Source: Methylomonas fluvii (GTDB lineage: Bacteria > Pseudomonadota > Gammaproteobacteria > Methylococcales > Methylomonadaceae). From it: 64,000 nt of DNA. The notes beneath the pieces were generated by a model that was not told the origin of the DNA, searched no databases, and saw only the letters and a program-made list of their open reading frames with translations. Position 1 is the first letter of the stretch; the number at the start of each line of letters is the position of its first letter. The stretch is taken from the NCBI RefSeq assembly GCF_014850975.1, contig NZ_JACXST010000003.1, positions 434,001 through 498,000 of the forward strand. Direction: 5' to 3'. The position numbers and the translations under genes are program-made. Shown in pieces: positions 49,871 to 59,464 of the stretch.

Positions 49871-49933
49871 ATAAATCACGCAGCCGTAGCTCGTAGCGTG
49901 CGGTGAGGTAACGAACCGCACGGAACATGTAAA

Positions 49934-50317
49934 TCAATTCGTAGTCGGCGAAGCTTGATAAGCCACACCAAACCGCTCGGCAAGTTTCGCCAACCGTTTG
50001 TCCAACGTCCACAGCTTGGCGCCGGGCGTAATCAAAACCGAGGCTAGCAACTGCAAATCGATTAGTCCGCAACCCAAGCCATATAGTGCTTCACGTTCGA
50101 TAAAGTCTTCCACTTCCTGCAAACCGGCTTGATTGCAATACCTTAGCTAACGCAGGTTGTTCAGGGTTTGAGTTCTCGGCGCGGGCGGCGTGCCACAGGC
50201 CAATTCGGCAACAATCAGCGGGTGAATCAACACCGAATCTGAAACGAGCAAACGAACCAAGTCTTCGTTACGATTTTTGAAATGGCCAACCCAAACCGAG
50301 GTATCGACCAATATCAT
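49934..50317 (-). pseudogene. VapC-type PIN toxin with internal stop
   Basis: Read from the ATG at 50317 the frame gives MILVDTSVW (Asp5), AELACG, then a TAG at codon 57, and continues in the same frame to LQEVEDFIEREALYG, GLIDLQLL and TPGAKLWTLDKRLA to 49934. Both halves match one PIN-domain protein of about 127 residues; the TAG lies where the family has a QLP-type loop and a few residues look missing. The ATG overlaps the antitoxin stop. Toxin activity is probably lost. Confidence 0.8.
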
Positions 50318-50523
50318 GCAGACGGTTCGGTTTGGCCGCGTTCTCGGGGAATATCCGCCATCTCCGGCATGGTTCCACCCAACGCAGCCGAGCGTTTAGC
50401 GGCCTGAATCCGCACGAAGGTTTTCATCGCTTCCCGGAAGATTTCGGTCTTATCCATGTCCGGATCTGCCATGTCCAGGGCCTTTTGGTACAACGCATCG
50501 TCTATGGTTACAGTGGTTCTCAT
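50314..50523 (-). CDS. VapB-type antitoxin (ribbon-helix-helix)
   Basis: 69 residues. N-terminal MRTTVTIDDALYQKAL is a ribbon-helix-helix motif, followed by a helix (TEIFREAMKTFVRIQAAKR) and a Pro/Glu-rich tail that would wrap the toxin. Its stop overlaps the start of the vapC pseudogene by 4 bases, the usual coupling. It appears intact although its toxin is broken. Confidence 0.82.
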   Translation of the reverse strand: MRTTVTIDDALYQKALDMADPDMDKTEIFREAMKTFVRIQAAKRSAALGGTMPEMADIPRERGQTEPSA

Positions 50524-50754
50524 CGTGTTTTCCAGGCATCAATTTTGATGATGTACTGTATCAAAAATAAGCTCATGGGATACGATAAGCAGCATGCACC
50601 GTTTGGGTATCGTTCGCGATTTGTACGGTTTCCAAGGTCACCAGCACCTTTTATAGCCGCTGGTTACGGGCTAAAAACCAACACGAAACTTGTCAACAAA
50701 CCATCGCCAGCCCATAATCCGGCTTACTTTTTGTCTTACCTAAAGGAGATGTCT

Positions 50755-51021
50755 GTGTCTACCACGACTATTACCTTGTCGAGCAAGGGCCAGGTTGTCA
50801 TCCCCAAGGAAATTCGCGATGAATTGCATTGGGAAGCCGGTACGGAACTCACGCTGATTGCCAATGCCTCAGGCGTTACGCTGAAAGCGGTGCCGAAGAA
50901 ATCCGGCCGTAATTTGGCGGATTTAATCGGCATGCTCAAGCATGATGGGCAACCTTTATCCACTGTGGCATTATGCCAGCCGGTGGACCTCAATGAAGAA
51001 GACAGTTTGGATGCCTCATGA
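50755..51021 (+). CDS. AbrB/SpoVT-domain antitoxin
   Basis: 88 residues from the GTG at 50755, 7 bases after AAAGGAG; an ATG two codons earlier touches that site. The N-terminal swapped-hairpin motif TLSSKGQVVIPKEIRDEL marks the AbrB family. The C-terminal tail (ADLIGMLKHDGQPLS) binds the toxin. Overlaps the PIN gene by 4 bases. Confidence 0.88.
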   Translation: MSTTTITLSSKGQVVIPKEIRDELHWEAGTELTLIANASGVTLKAVPKKSGRNLADLIGMLKHDGQPLSTVALCQPVDLNEEDSLDAS

Positions 51022-51413
51022 TTGCTTTTGATACCAACCTGCTGGTGCGGGCATTGGTGGATGATCATCCCGAACAGGTGGCGGTAGTTCGGCAATTGAT
51101 TGCCAGCGACAGTATCTTTATTTCTCGCACGGTTTTACTGGAAACCGAATGGGTGCTGCGGGCTCGCTATAAGAAAACTCGCGAGCAACTTAGCGCTTTT
51201 TTCTTCGCGTTATTGGAAATTGACAATACGGTGGTCGAGGATGCGGAAGCCGTCAGCCATGCGCTGGAATGGTATTCGCAAGGCGCCGATTTCGCCGATG
51301 CTTTGCATCTGGCGGCTTGCGATAGGGCTGTGATGCATACCTTCGACCGCGATTTTTGCAAGTCCGCGCGCGACGCAGGTATTGCGCCGGAGGTGCGGAT
51401 TTGGGACCTGTAA
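51018..51413 (+). CDS. PIN-domain toxin (VapC family)
   Basis: 131 residues. Acidic PIN site: Asp5 in MIAFDTN, Glu in LLETEWVL, Asp in GADFADALHL, and Asp in TFDRDF. Expected to be a ribonuclease neutralised by the AbrB-type partner. Intact, unlike the minus-strand locus 700 bases away. Confidence 0.9.
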   Translation: MIAFDTNLLVRALVDDHPEQVAVVRQLIASDSIFISRTVLLETEWVLRARYKKTREQLSAFFFALLEIDNTVVEDAEAVSHALEWYSQGADFADALHLAACDRAVMHTFDRDFCKSARDAGIAPEVRIWDL

Positions 51414-51719
51414 ATTCCTTCAAGCTCGGTTCGAACGGGTTGCCAGAAATCATTAGAAGCGAATTTGCAAAAACCATCTCTCGCGCAGCCAACAGTGATC
51501 GGCTTTGCCCTAAGGGCTGAGGGTTGTGGCGACCACGGCCGTGTTAGGCATCACCGATGATCGGATGGCGGTGTATTTCATCTGCCGGCGCAGTTGAGTT
51601 TGCGGCTGGTTTCCGGCTATAGCGCGACAGTAAGCGTATTCCCCTTGAACAATGGCTGGATTAGGAGCAGCCAACGACGTTTGCTTTGGGAGTTGCTCCC
51701 TAGCGTTCGGGCGGATCAT
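51414..51719. other. Intergenic stretch without a supported gene
   Basis: 306 bases between the PIN toxin and the synthase 3' end. No gene, RNA or clear terminator seen. Confidence 0.4.
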
Positions 51720-53267
51720 CTAAGCTTGTGGGCTGTTGGCCTTTTCATGCAACTGGATGTTGATCAACTTGATGGTCGCCAAAATGCCGGCAAACACCTG
51801 GTTGACGTGTACGCCGCGGGTTTTGCGCAGTTCGGTGCCGCAATCCCAGGTAATTACGCATTCGGTCAAGGCGCTGGTGTGGCCGCCTTTGGGGATGCGG
51901 ATTTCGAAATCGGCCAGTGTCGGCAAGGTGTAATCATAATGTTGCAATACCTTGCCGATGGCGTCGATAAAGGCGTCGAAACCGCCGCTGCCGGCCCCGG
52001 TGGTCTGGTGTTTCTCGCCTTTGACATCCACGCGGATACTGACCGTAGACGGCAAATCCAGACCGCTGTTGATCGAGCAAGCCAGTAATTTGATGTGCTG
52101 ATAGCTCTTGCTTTCCAGCACGTCGGCGATGATGAACGGCAAGTCGTCGGTAGTAATGGTTTGTTTGGAGTCGCCGATACTGACGATGCGCGCCAGAACC
52201 TTCTTCTGGTCTTCTTCCGATAGATCCAGCTCCAGCTGCTCCAGATTTTTTTTCAAAGAGGCTTTGCCGCTCATCTTGCCTAAGGCATAACTGCGAATCC
52301 GCGAAAAGCGTTCTGGGCCGAGCTTGGTTTTATACAAACCGCCTTTCTGGTCGCCATCGGCATGGATACCGGCAGTTTGGGTGAACACGTCGGCACCGAC
52401 GATGGGCGCATTGGCGGCAACGCGCTTGCCGGAGAAGTTTTCTACCATTTCGCTGATGCGCACCAAATGGCTCTCGTCCACGGACAGTTCCATCGCCATT
52501 TTATCGCGCAGCACCACCGCCACTTCGGCGATGGACGCATTGCCGGCCCGTTCGCCCAAGCAGTTGACAGTGCAATGCACGGCGCTGACGCCGGCCCGCA
52601 CCGCCGCCATCACGTTGGCAGTCGCCAAACCGTAATCATTGTGCGGATGGAAATCAAATTGCAGCGTTGGGTAGCGCTGGCACATATCGCTGAAGCTGGC
52701 GAAAACTTCGTCAGGCGACATCACGCCCAAGGTATCGGGGAGCATGAAATGGCTGATCGGAGCCTGTTGCAAGCGTTCCATCAAGCCGTAAACATACTCC
52801 CGGCTGTCTTTGTAACCGTTGGACCAATCTTCCAGATAAACATTGATCTTCAAACCTTGCTCGTGGGCATAGGTAATGGTTTGCAGCACATCGGCGCTGT
52901 GTTGCTCCAGGGTTTTGCCGAGCTGTTCGCGGCAATGTTTTTCACTACCCTTGGCCAGCAGATTGATCACGCTACCACCAGTCGATTTGATCCAATCGAC
53001 GCTGCGGGTATGATCGACGAAGCCCAAAACTTCAACGCGCTCGGCAAAACCTTCGTGTCGTGCCCATTGATTGATCAGGCTGACGGCTTCCTTTTCGCCT
53101 TCCGAAACTCGGGCCGAGGCGACTTCGATGCGGTCAACGCGCAAAAACTGCAACAAAGCTTTGGCGATGCTGACTTTTTCCATCGGCGTAAAAGCAACGC
53201 CTTGGGTTTGTTCGCCGTCTCGCAGCGTGGTATCCATTAACTGGATGTGTCTTGAATGGGTAGACAT
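51720..53267 (-). CDS. 2-isopropylmalate/citramalate synthase family protein
   Basis: Acyl-transferring aldolase-type synthase, 515 residues from MSTHSRHIQLMDTT at 53267. Catalytic TTLRDGEQT at the N-terminus, the metal site HPHNDYG, and NCLGERAGN. A C-terminal LeuA-type regulatory domain is present. It belongs to the LeuA/CimA/NifV superfamily; the QTQGVAF variant is shared with a group often annotated as citramalate or atypical isopropylmalate synthase. Which acceptor it uses is not fixed by sequence. The upstream ribosome binding site is weak. Confidence 0.85.
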   Translation of the reverse strand: MSTHSRHIQLMDTTLRDGEQTQGVAFTPMEKVSIAKALLQFLRVDRIEVASARVSEGEKEAVSLINQWARHEGFAERVEVLGFVDHTRSVDWIKSTGGSVINLLAKGSEKHCREQLGKTLEQHSADVLQTITYAHEQGLKINVYLEDWSNGYKDSREYVYGLMERLQQAPISHFMLPDTLGVMSPDEVFASFSDMCQRYPTLQFDFHPHNDYGLATANVMAAVRAGVSAVHCTVNCLGERAGNASIAEVAVVLRDKMAMELSVDESHLVRISEMVENFSGKRVAANAPIVGADVFTQTAGIHADGDQKGGLYKTKLGPERFSRIRSYALGKMSGKASLKKNLEQLELDLSEEDQKKVLARIVSIGDSKQTITTDDLPFIIADVLESKSYQHIKLLACSINSGLDLPSTVSIRVDVKGEKHQTTGAGSGGFDAFIDAIGKVLQHYDYTLPTLADFEIRIPKGGHTSALTECVITWDCGTELRKTRGVHVNQVFAGILATIKLINIQLHEKANSPQA

Positions 53268-53697
53268 GATTTTGTTGTTCTCGATGCGTCCTGTAGCGGT
53301 ATCTGACCAAGTTAATGCGTAGACAGGGCAGAGCGATAGCGACACCCCGTGCAAAATTTAGTAAATGGCCTTTGTGCATAAGCCCGTCGCGCGGCTTATG
53401 AGCAATCTGATTGCTTATTCCGGGAGAGACTGAACTATGCGTAACGTGCCATTTTCGCCTAAAACAGAATGAATTGGCAATTTGCGGCTAATTCCGGGGC
53501 TGCGAGCAGCCAAACTCAGGGGAGGGAAATCGGCACTCGCGTTCCTCGCTGGGAGCCGGAGAGTTCTGAGCGGAACGATGATTAAACGACAGATATTTTT
53601 TGATGGTTAGGCGGAGTTTTTACATTCCGCCTATTTTTGCCGAACAATCGGAGTTGGTGTTTGCCGATAAGCCCGACGGTTCAGCCTAAAAATGTCG
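53268..53697. other. Intergenic stretch with a terminator-like hairpin
   Basis: 430 bases without a supported gene. AGGCGGA (53609-53615) and TCCGCCT (53626-53632) pair around a T-rich loop, with ATTTTT after the right arm. It could end transcription of DUF1097 or of an unknown plus-strand transcript. Confidence 0.4.
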
Positions 53698-54219
53698 TTA
53701 CTCTTTAGTCCACTTAGCCGCTAATTGCGCGGAAAGCTGACCAAAATAAGTACCCACTACAATTGAGATTGAAATCACCAGCAAAGGATTGCTCAGCGAC
53801 ACGCCGAACAAAACTTCTTGCGTCAACTTGTCCGGTGTTTGTAATAAGTATGCGAAGGTAGACGAATAGCCCAAGACGCTGGCGGGAATGGTTGCCAATT
53901 GCGGAAAATTGGCGGCCAGGCACATCACCACGACCGCAAAAGTCACCGTAATGGCGGCCATTGCCGGAAAGCCTAAGGCAGTGTCCGGCGAAATACCGGT
54001 CAAGATAATCGCCGTTACCCAGGCCATGAATACGCCGAAAATCCCGCAGACGATAGTATTTTTTAAGGCTTCCTTGGTCGCACCCAAGAAAAAATAGGCT
54101 GCCCAGGCAATGGTAGCGGCCCAGATAAAGAACACGCCGCTGGCCGGTCCCACCGCCAAAAATGTGGCTACGCCCGCCAATACGCCAATGCTTAAAGAAA
54201 GTGCTGTAAGTTTGTCCAT
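53698..54219 (-). CDS. DUF1097 inner-membrane protein
   Basis: 173 residues with about five hydrophobic helices; resembles the YcdZ/DUF1097 family. The start MDKLTALSL at 54219 follows GAGGGACA; longer readings to 54366 are unlikely. No functional residues known. Single gene unit. Confidence 0.78.
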   Translation of the reverse strand: MDKLTALSLSIGVLAGVATFLAVGPASGVFFIWAATIAWAAYFFLGATKEALKNTIVCGIFGVFMAWVTAIILTGISPDTALGFPAMAAITVTFAVVVMCLAANFPQLATIPASVLGYSSTFAYLLQTPDKLTQEVLFGVSLSNPLLVISISIVVGTYFGQLSAQLAAKWTKE

Positions 54220-54544
54220 GTTTGTCCCTCTGATATTACGCCTCATCGATGGTGATTTACTCGATGATGCATTGAGGCTGCCCTGCAAAACCGAAATCCA
54301 TTTACGGCCAAGCAATCCCGCCTCGACCCGTTTGAATGGTAGCAGAGAATAGCCTCCAGATACCAATCCTCGGCTGGTTTAAATGCATGCACTGTTATGG
54401 GGCTTGATCATTTCGACCAGCGGAAGTGTCAGGTAACGCCGGCGCGCAACCTGAATTATTTGGCTGCAAACCTCAAAACCGCCAGCATATTTAAGGGCTG
54501 GCGGCTAAGAGTATTTGCGAAGACAGACGTGCTTTAACTAAGAC
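54220..54544. other. Gap containing a terminator for the PEP-CTERM gene
   Basis: 325 bases. On the minus strand CCGCCAGC and GCTGGCGG (54479-54504) form an 8-bp stem followed by TTTT, a good terminator for the gene ending at 54545. The rest is featureless apart from the DUF1097 promoter region. Confidence 0.6.
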
Positions 54545-55354
54545 TCAGACAGACCGCGTAAAGATTTCGCGCCGGCGGTAGCCGACAAAACCGAGCAGGG
54601 TTGAACCAAATAACCAAAAAGCGGCGGGAACGGGTACGGGAGCAGCGACGACTGTCCGCGCAAATTTGTCTGAGCAAGTTGGATCGGGTTGCGCTGCACA
54701 TGCTGTGCTGGCGATTTCCAGGCGACTCTCGGCGTTAACAAAATCCTTCAAAATCGGATCTCCGTTCTCATCCAGAACCGGCGCACCGTTTTCATCTAAT
54801 TGCGGAGCCCTAACCGTACCGCGAAAAAATATACCCAATCCCGCTGTATAAAACTCGTAGTTGCCGGCTGGGGCTGCGCCATTTTTCGGGGTAAATTCGC
54901 CGAGCAAATACTCAAAGCTATCGCCAGGGTTCAAGGCGATATCAATGCTGCTCAGGCTGGAGTCGAAATTGAATTCGTAAGGTCCGGAAGAGCAGCTATC
55001 GGCCAGAAATGTACCGGCACAACCAATAGAAGAACTCAAAGAAATATGATCCACGGCGATAAGTACGCCATTGTCTATGTAGCTGCTTTGGCTAGTGTTT
55101 GAATCGTAATAAGAAAAGCTGGTTGGGTAGTTGGCCGGATTGATGCCAAACGGCGGGTTACCGCCACTCGTGCTGGAAAAAACCAAGGGATCTGATGTGG
55201 CGTCCAAACTTAGTTTCAACCAAATCGGAATGTTATCGGTCGCAACGACAGTGCCGGTCGGTTGAACAAAAGATAGACTACCGCTGTAGGCCGCCTGAGC
55301 ATTGGGTAGCCAAGCCAACGCCAATGCGGAAACAACAAATCGAAATTTAGACAT
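54545..55354 (-). CDS. PEP-CTERM/VPxxP-type sorted exported protein
   Basis: 269 residues from the ATG at 55354, after GGAG. Signal peptide ending PNAQA-A, a beta-rich body with Cys pairs (CAGTFLADSC; CAAQPDPTC) and the C-terminal sorting signal: VPVPAAFWLFGSTLLGFVG followed by YRRRE. The acidic DENG repeats (about residues 195-210) are notable. Exosortase-processed surface protein by family; role unknown. Confidence 0.75.
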   Translation of the reverse strand: MSKFRFVVSALALAWLPNAQAAYSGSLSFVQPTGTVVATDNIPIWLKLSLDATSDPLVFSSTSGGNPPFGINPANYPTSFSYYDSNTSQSSYIDNGVLIAVDHISLSSSIGCAGTFLADSCSSGPYEFNFDSSLSSIDIALNPGDSFEYLLGEFTPKNGAAPAGNYEFYTAGLGIFFRGTVRAPQLDENGAPVLDENGDPILKDFVNAESRLEIASTACAAQPDPTCSDKFARTVVAAPVPVPAAFWLFGSTLLGFVGYRRREIFTRSV

Positions 55355-55703
55355 AAGGTATTTCTCCAATTTATAAGCGCTTGAAAATCATTGCTCTAAC
55401 GAACGAGGCAGCCCTGCGGTAAAAGTAGATTCGCTTCGCGGTCTTAAGGCGTTCGTCCCGCGGGAATGAAGAATGCCGAGAACGTAAGGGCCGGGTTAGT
55501 ATTCTAGGCAGATAGCCGTCTGCACGATTCAAATCATAACAAAATATTGTCGGGTTTATATGACAATAACGCTTTATCGAATTGTCCCGTGTGTCAATGA
55601 ATTGCCGCGGATTTCTTGGCGGCGCCAACCTTTGAGAGAATGGAGCCGGAAAATTTCAAGCTAGTTGTCGCCTCAATGCAAAAACTCATGCGGCTATATT
55701 GCC

Positions 55704-56795
55704 CTAGCTGGCGGCCTCCTGGATTGTGGTGTTGGACGTGTGTTGCGTATCGGCCCGATCGGGATTGAGATACACGGTATGGACGCGGTTCCAGCGGCGG
55801 GTCTGTCGGCTCCAGCGCCGGGGGGTTTGAGCCTTGGCTTGTTCGTACAACGCCTGGCGTTGAGCAAGCAGCGCTTGGTCCAAGCCGGCATGGCGTTGCG
55901 CCGGGGTCACGAAGCCGATGGCGCTGTGGCGGTGTTCGTGGTTGTAACCTGAAGGTCATAAATACCACTGCACGAGATCAGCCACCCAGTGCCGGGCGGA
56001 CGTTAAGTCGGCAAACGGTTGCAACGGGTATGGCGGACGGTATTTCAAGGTTTTGAACAACGATTCCGAATAGGGGTTGTCGTTGCTGACCGCCGGTCTG
56101 CTAAAGGACGGCATGATGCCGAGCCGTTGCAGGGTGGCCAGCATCGTGGCGCCTTTCATTGGGCCGCCATTATCCGAATGCAGGACGACCTGTTGGGGCC
56201 GCAGGTCTTCGCGCTGATAGATGTCCCGTAACAGCTCGCTGGCCAATTGGCCGCTTTCTGCCTCGAACACCTGCCAACCCACGACCTGCCGACTGAAAAT
56301 ATCCAGGAACAGGTAGAGATAGTAGAACCGGCCTTTGACCGCCGCCGGCAGATAGGTGATATCCCCGCTATAGAGCTGATTCGGCGCGGTGGCCGTCAGC
56401 GCCTTGGGCTGGGTACGGGGCTGGCTGGGGCGCTCGCTACGGCGGTGCTTCAGTTGCCTTGCGGCTTTCAGAATGCGGTAGAAGGTCAATTCGGACGCCA
56501 GATAAATCCCTTGGTCGGCCAGGCGCGGGACAATCTGGCTGGGCGGCAGATCGGCAAACTCAGCCGAATTCGCGACGACCAAGAGGTGACTCCGCTCCGC
56601 ATCGCTCAAGGCATGCGACGGCGTATAGTGCCGTTGCGGCCGGCGGTCTTCCGTCAATGTTTCCCCGGCCTGCCAACGTTGCAAGGTGCGCGGGCTCAGG
56701 CCCAGTACGGCACAGGCTTGGTCCTGGCGAGCACCGGCCGCCGTGGCTTCGGCGACTGAGTCGACCAGCTGCTGGCGCTGCGGAAGGGAGGTCAT
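55704..56795 (-). pseudogene. IS3-family transposase OrfB with in-frame TGA
   Basis: rve-type integrase. The core shows DITYLPA (Asp), VLHSDNGGP (Asp) and a C-terminal SESLFKTLK (Glu). Translation from the ATG at 56795 meets TGA at 55956-55958, inside an 18-nt insert between QWY and NHEHRHS; the same frame stays open to 55704 (RWNRVHTVYLNP). Copy B has the same insert. With read-through the product is 363 residues. Confidence 0.82.
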
Positions 56796-57315
56796 TCGAC
56801 CTCGCCCTCCAACAGCGCCCGCACCTTTTCTTGTGCCCTGTGGGTATTTGCAGGATCAACAAGGCAGCGGCTTCGGCTAGTGCTTTCTCCTTACGCTGGA
56901 GTTCGCGTGCCAGACGCTGGTTCTCGGCCTTGAGGCTACGCAGATTCTGGCTTTCTTCGCGATCAGGACGCAACCTGGCTGAGGCGCAAAACTCGCTTTT
57001 CCACTGCGCCAGTTGATGGGTAAATACGCCACGCTCCCGGCACCAGGCATTCAGCGCCTCGCCGCTCAAACTATGGCTTTCCTGGAGGGCCAGCAAACGT
57101 TCTTCGGGCCGCCAATCTTGAGGCCGCTGGGCGGACTTGGCTGTGACAGGACGGTGATCGGTCGAGGAGGTGTGGCTCATCCAGGTTTTTAGGGTATGTA
57201 TGCTCAGGTTTCATTCATCGGCAACCGTTTGAATGGATCGGTTGCCCCGGCTGTAGACTTTCGCCAACGCTTGGTCTTTGAATGCATCAGAATACTGCTT
57301 TTTGGAACGGCTCAT
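56795..57315 (-). pseudogene. IS3-family OrfA, disrupted
   Basis: From the ATG at 57315 (MSRSKKQYSDAFKDQALAKV) the frame meets TGA at 57211-57213 (codon 35, where Leu is expected before NLSIHTLKTW), then runs on through ERLLALQESHSLSG and QRLARELQRKEKALAEAAA. A further insert of about 17 bases near 56830 shifts the frame before the expected KVRALLEGEVE end, which overlaps orfB as GAATGA. Helix-turn-helix plus leucine-zipper protein; not functional as it stands. Confidence 0.75.
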
Positions 57316-57419
57316 GGTTCATCTCAAATTTCAAAAGGAATGGAAATTTGAGGCGACAACTATTCTGACTCAGGGGGGTATGTCCATCTCACTCAGCACC
57401 GACCCAGTATCGTTGGCAG

Positions 57420-57674
57420 GTGCTGGACCTGATGGTAATCGTCGACTGGCAGCTGGATCAGGCTGCCGGTCACGATGAGGTGCTGACACTTGCCAAAGTC
57501 TTGCTGCAGCAGGGTGCCGAGCGGGTTGCGGTGTACCCTCGTTGGGTGGATTTTAGCGAACAGGCCTTTGAGTACGATTCCCGCTTGCCGGTTGGTCAGC
57601 GTTGGGTTCAGGTGCGAGAACAAATTGTGATTTATCGCCGACGCGATAGGCCAGATAATGCGATTTCTATCTGA
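57420..57674 (+). CDS. Hypothetical island protein, possibly 5'-truncated
   Basis: 84 residues from a GTG at 57420 (MVIVDW at 57432 is an alternative); the frame is open further upstream to the IS3 end, so the true N-terminus may be lost. Features: VDWQLDQAAGHDEVLTLAKVLLQQGAER and a basic VREQIVIYRRRDRP. No family recognised. It overlaps the DUF927 gene and belongs to the island. Confidence 0.45.
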   Translation: MLDLMVIVDWQLDQAAGHDEVLTLAKVLLQQGAERVAVYPRWVDFSEQAFEYDSRLPVGQRWVQVREQIVIYRRRDRPDNAISI

Positions 57675-59464
57675 AACACTGGATCTTGATGATGCTCCGG
57701 AGGGCGTCGGTGCGACCTCTGTTGGTGGACAGGATCCGGACCGTTCAGCGCTCGAAAGAATCACCTTCGATACGCTGGACTTGCCCTGTTTTCTGGTGCG
57801 GGATGACTGGTTTGATCTCAATGGCAAACGCAAGCCGGGTGTCTGGTTTTGCTATCAATCTGCCGCCGCAGTCGGCAAACCGGTGACGCCGACGGCGATT
57901 CGCATTTGTTCGCCCCTATATGTCGCGGCGGTCACCCATACTGAAGACGGCCGCTATTTTGGGTAGGTTGCTGCGATTTCTCGATACCTTATGGCGCTGG
58001 CGGCAGTGGGCAATGCCGATGGAATTGTTGCGCGGTTCCGGTGAGGAACTGCGCGGCGAGTTGTTGGCGGCTGGCGTGGAAATTGAACGGCGTCATCGCG
58101 CCAAACTGGCGGATTATCTGCAATGGCAGGTACCGGACAAGTTGATCATAGCGGCCTTGCAAACGGGTTGGACGGCGGATGGCAAAACGTTTGTACTACC
58201 CGAACGCATTCTTGGCGATCAGGACGTGTATTTACAGAGTGATGCCATTCATCAAGCGGCATCCTTGCGATGTGGCGGCGAATTTCCCCAATGGCAGCAA
58301 TTAGCTGCTTTGTGTATCGGTAATTCGGTATTGATGGTGTCTATTTGCGTGGCACTGGCCGGCCCTTTGTTGAATAAAACGCATCAGGAGTCTGGCGGTG
58401 TCCATTGGATAGGCGATACCAGTACCGGTAAGACCACCGCCTTGGTGCTGGCCGCGTCGGTATGGGGTGGCGAGGATTTCAAGCGCAGTTGGCGGGCGAC
58501 ATCCAACGGTATGGAAAGCGTGGCGGTAATGCTATCCGATACCTGTTTGTGTCTGGATGAAATCAACGAGGCCGCCCCGCAAGACATCGGTGCGATTGTC
58601 TATTGCCTTGGCAACGGTACCGGTAAGACAAGAGCCAATAAAATCGGTGCGGCGCGCCAGGTGCAGCGTTGGCGATTATCAATTTTGTCGACCGGTGAGC
58701 GTTCCATTTCCGCGGCCATGCAGGAAAACGGCAAACAAGCCAAGGCCGGGCATTTGATGCGCTTATTGAATATTCCGGTAGCCCGTCGCTTTGGCGTATT
58801 CGATGAACTGTATCAATTCGGCGATGGGCGAACATTGTCCGATCATTTCAGAACACAGTGCGCCAGGCACATTGGGCATGCGGGCGTGCGATTTGTGGAA
58901 TACCTGCTTCAGCAGGGCGACGCGGATTTTGTCAGCGTATTGTTGCAACTGGAAACCCAATTCCTCTGCCCGGATAATCAAACGGCGCGCGCCGCTTCGA
59001 AATTTGCCTTGTACGCCATGGCCGGCGAGTTGGGGATCGAAGCCGGAATTTTGCCTTGGCCGTTAGGTTCAGCTTTGGCCGCTTGCCAAGCGATGTATCA
59101 GCAATGGATGCTCGCAAGAGGCAGTGGTCTGACCGAACATCGGCAAATCCTGCAGAACGTCACTGACTTCCTGTTGAAACATGGCGACAGCAAATTCACC
59201 GACAAAATGAATCCGCAGGAAAAGCCGCGTGCTGATCGATCAGGCTGGTATGTGGATAGGGCCGGTGAGCGAATTTATCTGTTTACCAGTGCGACACTGC
59301 GCGAAGCGGGTGGCAATTTCGATTTTAATCGGGTGCTGGACGCGCTGGAGACGGCACAGTGGATCGTCGAACATGACCAAGGCAAGCGGTCGAAAAAAAC
59401 CGCCATCAGCGGTGTCGGCAAATTAAATCTGTATTGGTTACAGCCCTTGTATGATGAATTTTAA
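57658..59464 (+). pseudogene. DUF927 helicase/primase-like gene with a frameshift
   Basis: The first 102 codons (DDWFDLNGKRKPGVWF, RICSPLYV) end at TAG 57964; the frame one base on continues at once as GRLLRFLD...WAMPMELL to 59464, so one extra base near 57961-57964 breaks a gene of about 601 codons. The core has P-loop GDTSTGKTT, LCLDEINEA and GTGKTRANK. DUF927 proteins occur on plasmids, phages and islands as replication helicases. Likely inactive unless a +1 shift occurs. Confidence 0.8.

Larger units (their letters stand above)
55646..57362 (-). mobile_element. IS3-family insertion sequence, copy A (degraded)
   Basis: Inverted ends TAGTTGTCGCCTCAA occur at 55662 and, reversed, up to 57362. 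The left side shares CCGGAAAATTTCAAG with the corresponding end of copy B, so the element may reach 55646. It carries orfA and orfB on the minus strand, both with disruptions. No target duplication seen. Confidence 0.85.

Noticed and set aside
55370-55645. Missing C-terminal half of the integrase on the far side of IS3 copy A
   Set aside because: No reading frame here shows the R-H-x-x-R-Y recombinase motifs.
57393-57833. 146-codon minus-strand frame
   Set aside because: Antisense to the island genes with plus-strand coding character; no start signal.
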